DNA from: Hyalella azteca
Taxonomy: Eukaryota; Arthropoda; Malacostraca; Amphipoda; Hyalellidae
Assembly (NCBI RefSeq): GCF_000764305.2
Contig: NW_025939527.1
Coordinates: 435,583 to 499,582, forward strand
DNA: 64,000 nucleotides
Direction of reading: 5' to 3'
The notes beneath the pieces were generated by a model. The model saw nothing but the letters and a program-made list of their open reading frames with translations, did not search any database and had not been told where the DNA came from. This document shows positions 62,069 through 64,000 of this stretch, one piece after another (the first letter of the stretch is position 1; each line of letters starts with the position of its first letter). The position numbers and the translations under genes are program-made.

Positions 62069-64000
62069 TATATTTCACCCCCCAGCCTGAGCACAACTTT
62101 ATGTTGAAGACTTGTATTATCGTGCCACTTATGTTTTTATTTGAGTTTCTGTCACTCTCAGTCTTGTTCTTAGTAGTACGAGTGTGTCACGTAGTGATCA
62201 TGGTGTTGTCTGTATGTTGCTTCACTATTGGCATATCTGTAAAAAACGGCATTAAATACTTTCTTTTATTAGTGTGTTACGATGGTGTTATGTTCCTGTT
62301 ATCTTTTTGGCATTTTTTAAATCTTTTTCGTAATAAGTTTAAATCTATCACTATCATTAGTGTCGGGCTTATACTGTTTTCATAAATCTAATTACTTGTT
62401 TCCCAACATCTTTTCAAACTTTGTTTGAATATTTGCGATCAGCGATGTTTTTAGCGGTGCTTTCTTTTTCCCGAGTGTCAAGTTATGTTTGATCGTAAAA
62501 TATTGAATTTTATATTGTCTGAAATTTTTTTTGCTGTCGTCAAACTTCTTCTGCTTTTCTAATATAACTCTAATTATTATCACTTTGGCAAAAATCTTGC
62601 CGGACCGAACTTCATATATCTCACAAATTTCGATACTTACTTTTCTCATTAATCAGGATCTGCTTGCAACTTATTAAGTCAATATAAAACACTCAAACAC
62701 TCAGGGCCAAATCCTGCACCTGCTCCAAATTAATATTTTTGCTAATTCAATCCTAGTGGGTCAATTTGTGGAAGTGGATTAAAGCCTCAGCTTCATTAAA
62801 GTTTTAGTGTCAACAGATTCGCTGTTAATTTTGAATATCAAAGTTTGAGTACAACAAAACATAACGAAACTGACACCAAATTTTAATTTTAATTTCCAAA
62901 CAGTTCAAGTTTGTGATACCGTTAATGTATTATGATCATAACTAACGATATTGCTAGTAAAATCAGAGTCTAGAGAAAATACTGCCATGATATTGCATCG
63001 TGGGACGACGGCTTCAGCGATAAAAACGATAGCGAATAAAGCGATAAAAAATAATTTATCCAAACGTGCGAACCTTCCGTGGGAGTCAGAAAATCTCAGC
63101 GTTTACATCTTTCTTCAACGATCGAGAAAGATAAGATTTTTCTTGAACTTCGGGGCTTTATCGCTGGATAAAACTTGCATAATGTTCGGAATTCTAAGTA
63201 AATGGGACAAATTTGAATCATTTAAATCGTTTTGCGAGGGCTAATTGATTAAAATTTCCTTATGTCAAGAATTCTTAGGCAGTAGATTGATAAAAATTGT
63301 TCACTTATTTTAATTATGAAGGTAGGTGCAGTTGTAAAGCAAAGTTTATTAAAAATAGAACATTTTACTCATGAGATATCAAATTTTTATATTCTCTTGA
63401 CGATAATAACATTGCAACGCTGTAGCTAATCTCGTGGATTAATCATGTATAGTTAATTTTTTGTATCTGAAGTATTATGTACAAATACTTAACTTTTATC
63501 TTGGAAAACAGATGTTGAGCCTATTCTATTATTAGTACAGTAAGCTTCACGAGGCATAAGTATAATAAATTTCAGAACTTTTGACAAACGGTCTTCCGAG
63601 TTAAATCTCGTCAAACTTCGCATAGAAAACAAAAGTGTTCATGCTTTGGATGGGAAGAGCCAACTTTCAGAAATGGTTTCACTAACTAAATATTGCGTTA
63701 TTTTAATATTTTTAACAATTAATATAGCAACATGAATAGCTGTTCATGTTCTGTAATATTATCTTGTTGCCTTTCCGCAGCAGCTTGCTCAATATATGAT
63801 AAACTTTGTAATTTTATGAGGTGAAAATCATACCGAGCTTAGGGTTAGAATTTTTTTTAAGTCTTAATTAATTACTTCTTGCGTTTTAATACCGTCATTT
63901 TTATCCAGTAATTTCTGTCTTCATAAATTAATTGGTAATTATTTAATTGTGCATAATTCTCTATTCAAAAAGGTATGCGAGTTCAATAGGCACCAATATA

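Larger units (their letters stand above)
220..64000 (+). other. Gene body: sidestep-family Ig cell-surface protein, 5' part (3' end outside window)
   Basis: Seven exons join in frame into 360 codons plus one base: a signal peptide and three Ig domains. The sidestep family is recognised from the Ig1 end (CRVDF at residues 126-130, then SP.LNS), the inter-domain GPFHEGD segment (172-177) and the VVGGFPQPTVTWW region of Ig2. In Drosophila, Side proteins are transmembrane Ig proteins that bind Beat-family receptors in axon guidance and synaptic partner choice; that role is transferred by family. Cysteine pairs are C47-C126, C183-C241 and C285-C339. There are seven N-glycosylation sequons (N102, N119, N153, N180, N205, N295, N358). 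No transmembrane segment or stop is reached, so the gene is incomplete at the right edge. Which of the several side paralogues it is cannot be told from this part. Confidence 0.87.
61713..64000 (+). other. Intron 7, 5' part (runs off the window)
   Basis: The donor GTGAGTAG is fused to a pentanucleotide microsatellite, followed by a LINE-like remnant on the minus strand and then AT-rich sequence to the window end. ORFs at 62101-62385 and 62951-63244 are hydrophobic or mixed but unrecognised, and have no exon-like GC-rich codon use. Confidence 0.65.

Noticed and set aside
1..64000. CRISPR arrays, bacterial operons or a prophage-like system.
   Set aside because: All repeats here are uninterrupted tandem units or inverted elements without unique spacers. 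Gene structure is intron-containing and eukaryotic.

Overview
This window looks like AT-rich genomic DNA from an arthropod nuclear genome. It has spliced exons, very long introns and many mini- and microsatellites, with no operons and no long ORFs. The protein family and the repeat style fit a crustacean, perhaps a malacostracan such as an amphipod, but that placement is inference. The exons stand out as GC-rich islands with C or G at most third codon positions.

One gene explains essentially all the coding sequence I can support: the 5' part of a plus-strand gene for a sidestep (side)-family immunoglobulin-superfamily cell-surface protein. I built seven exons by matching splice sites and reading phase: 220-304 (signal peptide), 31055-31190 and 39562-39776 (Ig1), 47165-47290 and 50143-50364 (Ig2), 56765-56913 and 61565-61712 (Ig3). 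Joined, they give 360 codons plus one base, with no stop or frame break (intron phases 1, 2, 1, 1, 1, 0, 1). The gene runs off the right edge; further Ig domains, any FN3 domain, the membrane segment and the tail must lie beyond 64000. The first intron is about 30.7 kb.

The rest is intron. It holds tandem arrays with unit lengths of 13, 14, 17, 20, 25, 41, 52-56, 54, about 68, about 73 and 91 bp. It also holds several inverted-repeat elements that look like MITEs or non-autonomous transposons (12609-12666, 23097-23244, 31232-32607, 47880-48321, 58055-58407) and a LINE-like reverse-transcriptase tail remnant on the minus strand near 62 kb. I found no convincing nested protein-coding gene, tRNA, rRNA or CRISPR.

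The most unusual feature is that tandem duplication has repeatedly hit the exon/intron junctions of this one gene. The donor of exon 5 is repeated as 12 further exon-end-plus-GTGAGT units at an exact 56-bp period. The acceptor and first bases of exon 7 are preceded by three copies at a 67-68-bp period. The start of exon 5 has a broken copy 164 bp upstream. The end of exon 3 has one copy with an intact donor and one decayed copy downstream. A 52-55-bp minisatellite runs up to the acceptor of exon 6, and a pentanucleotide microsatellite starts inside the donor of exon 7. Each copied splice site I translated leads to a stop at once or within about a dozen codons, so these are decoys or poison sites, not new exons.
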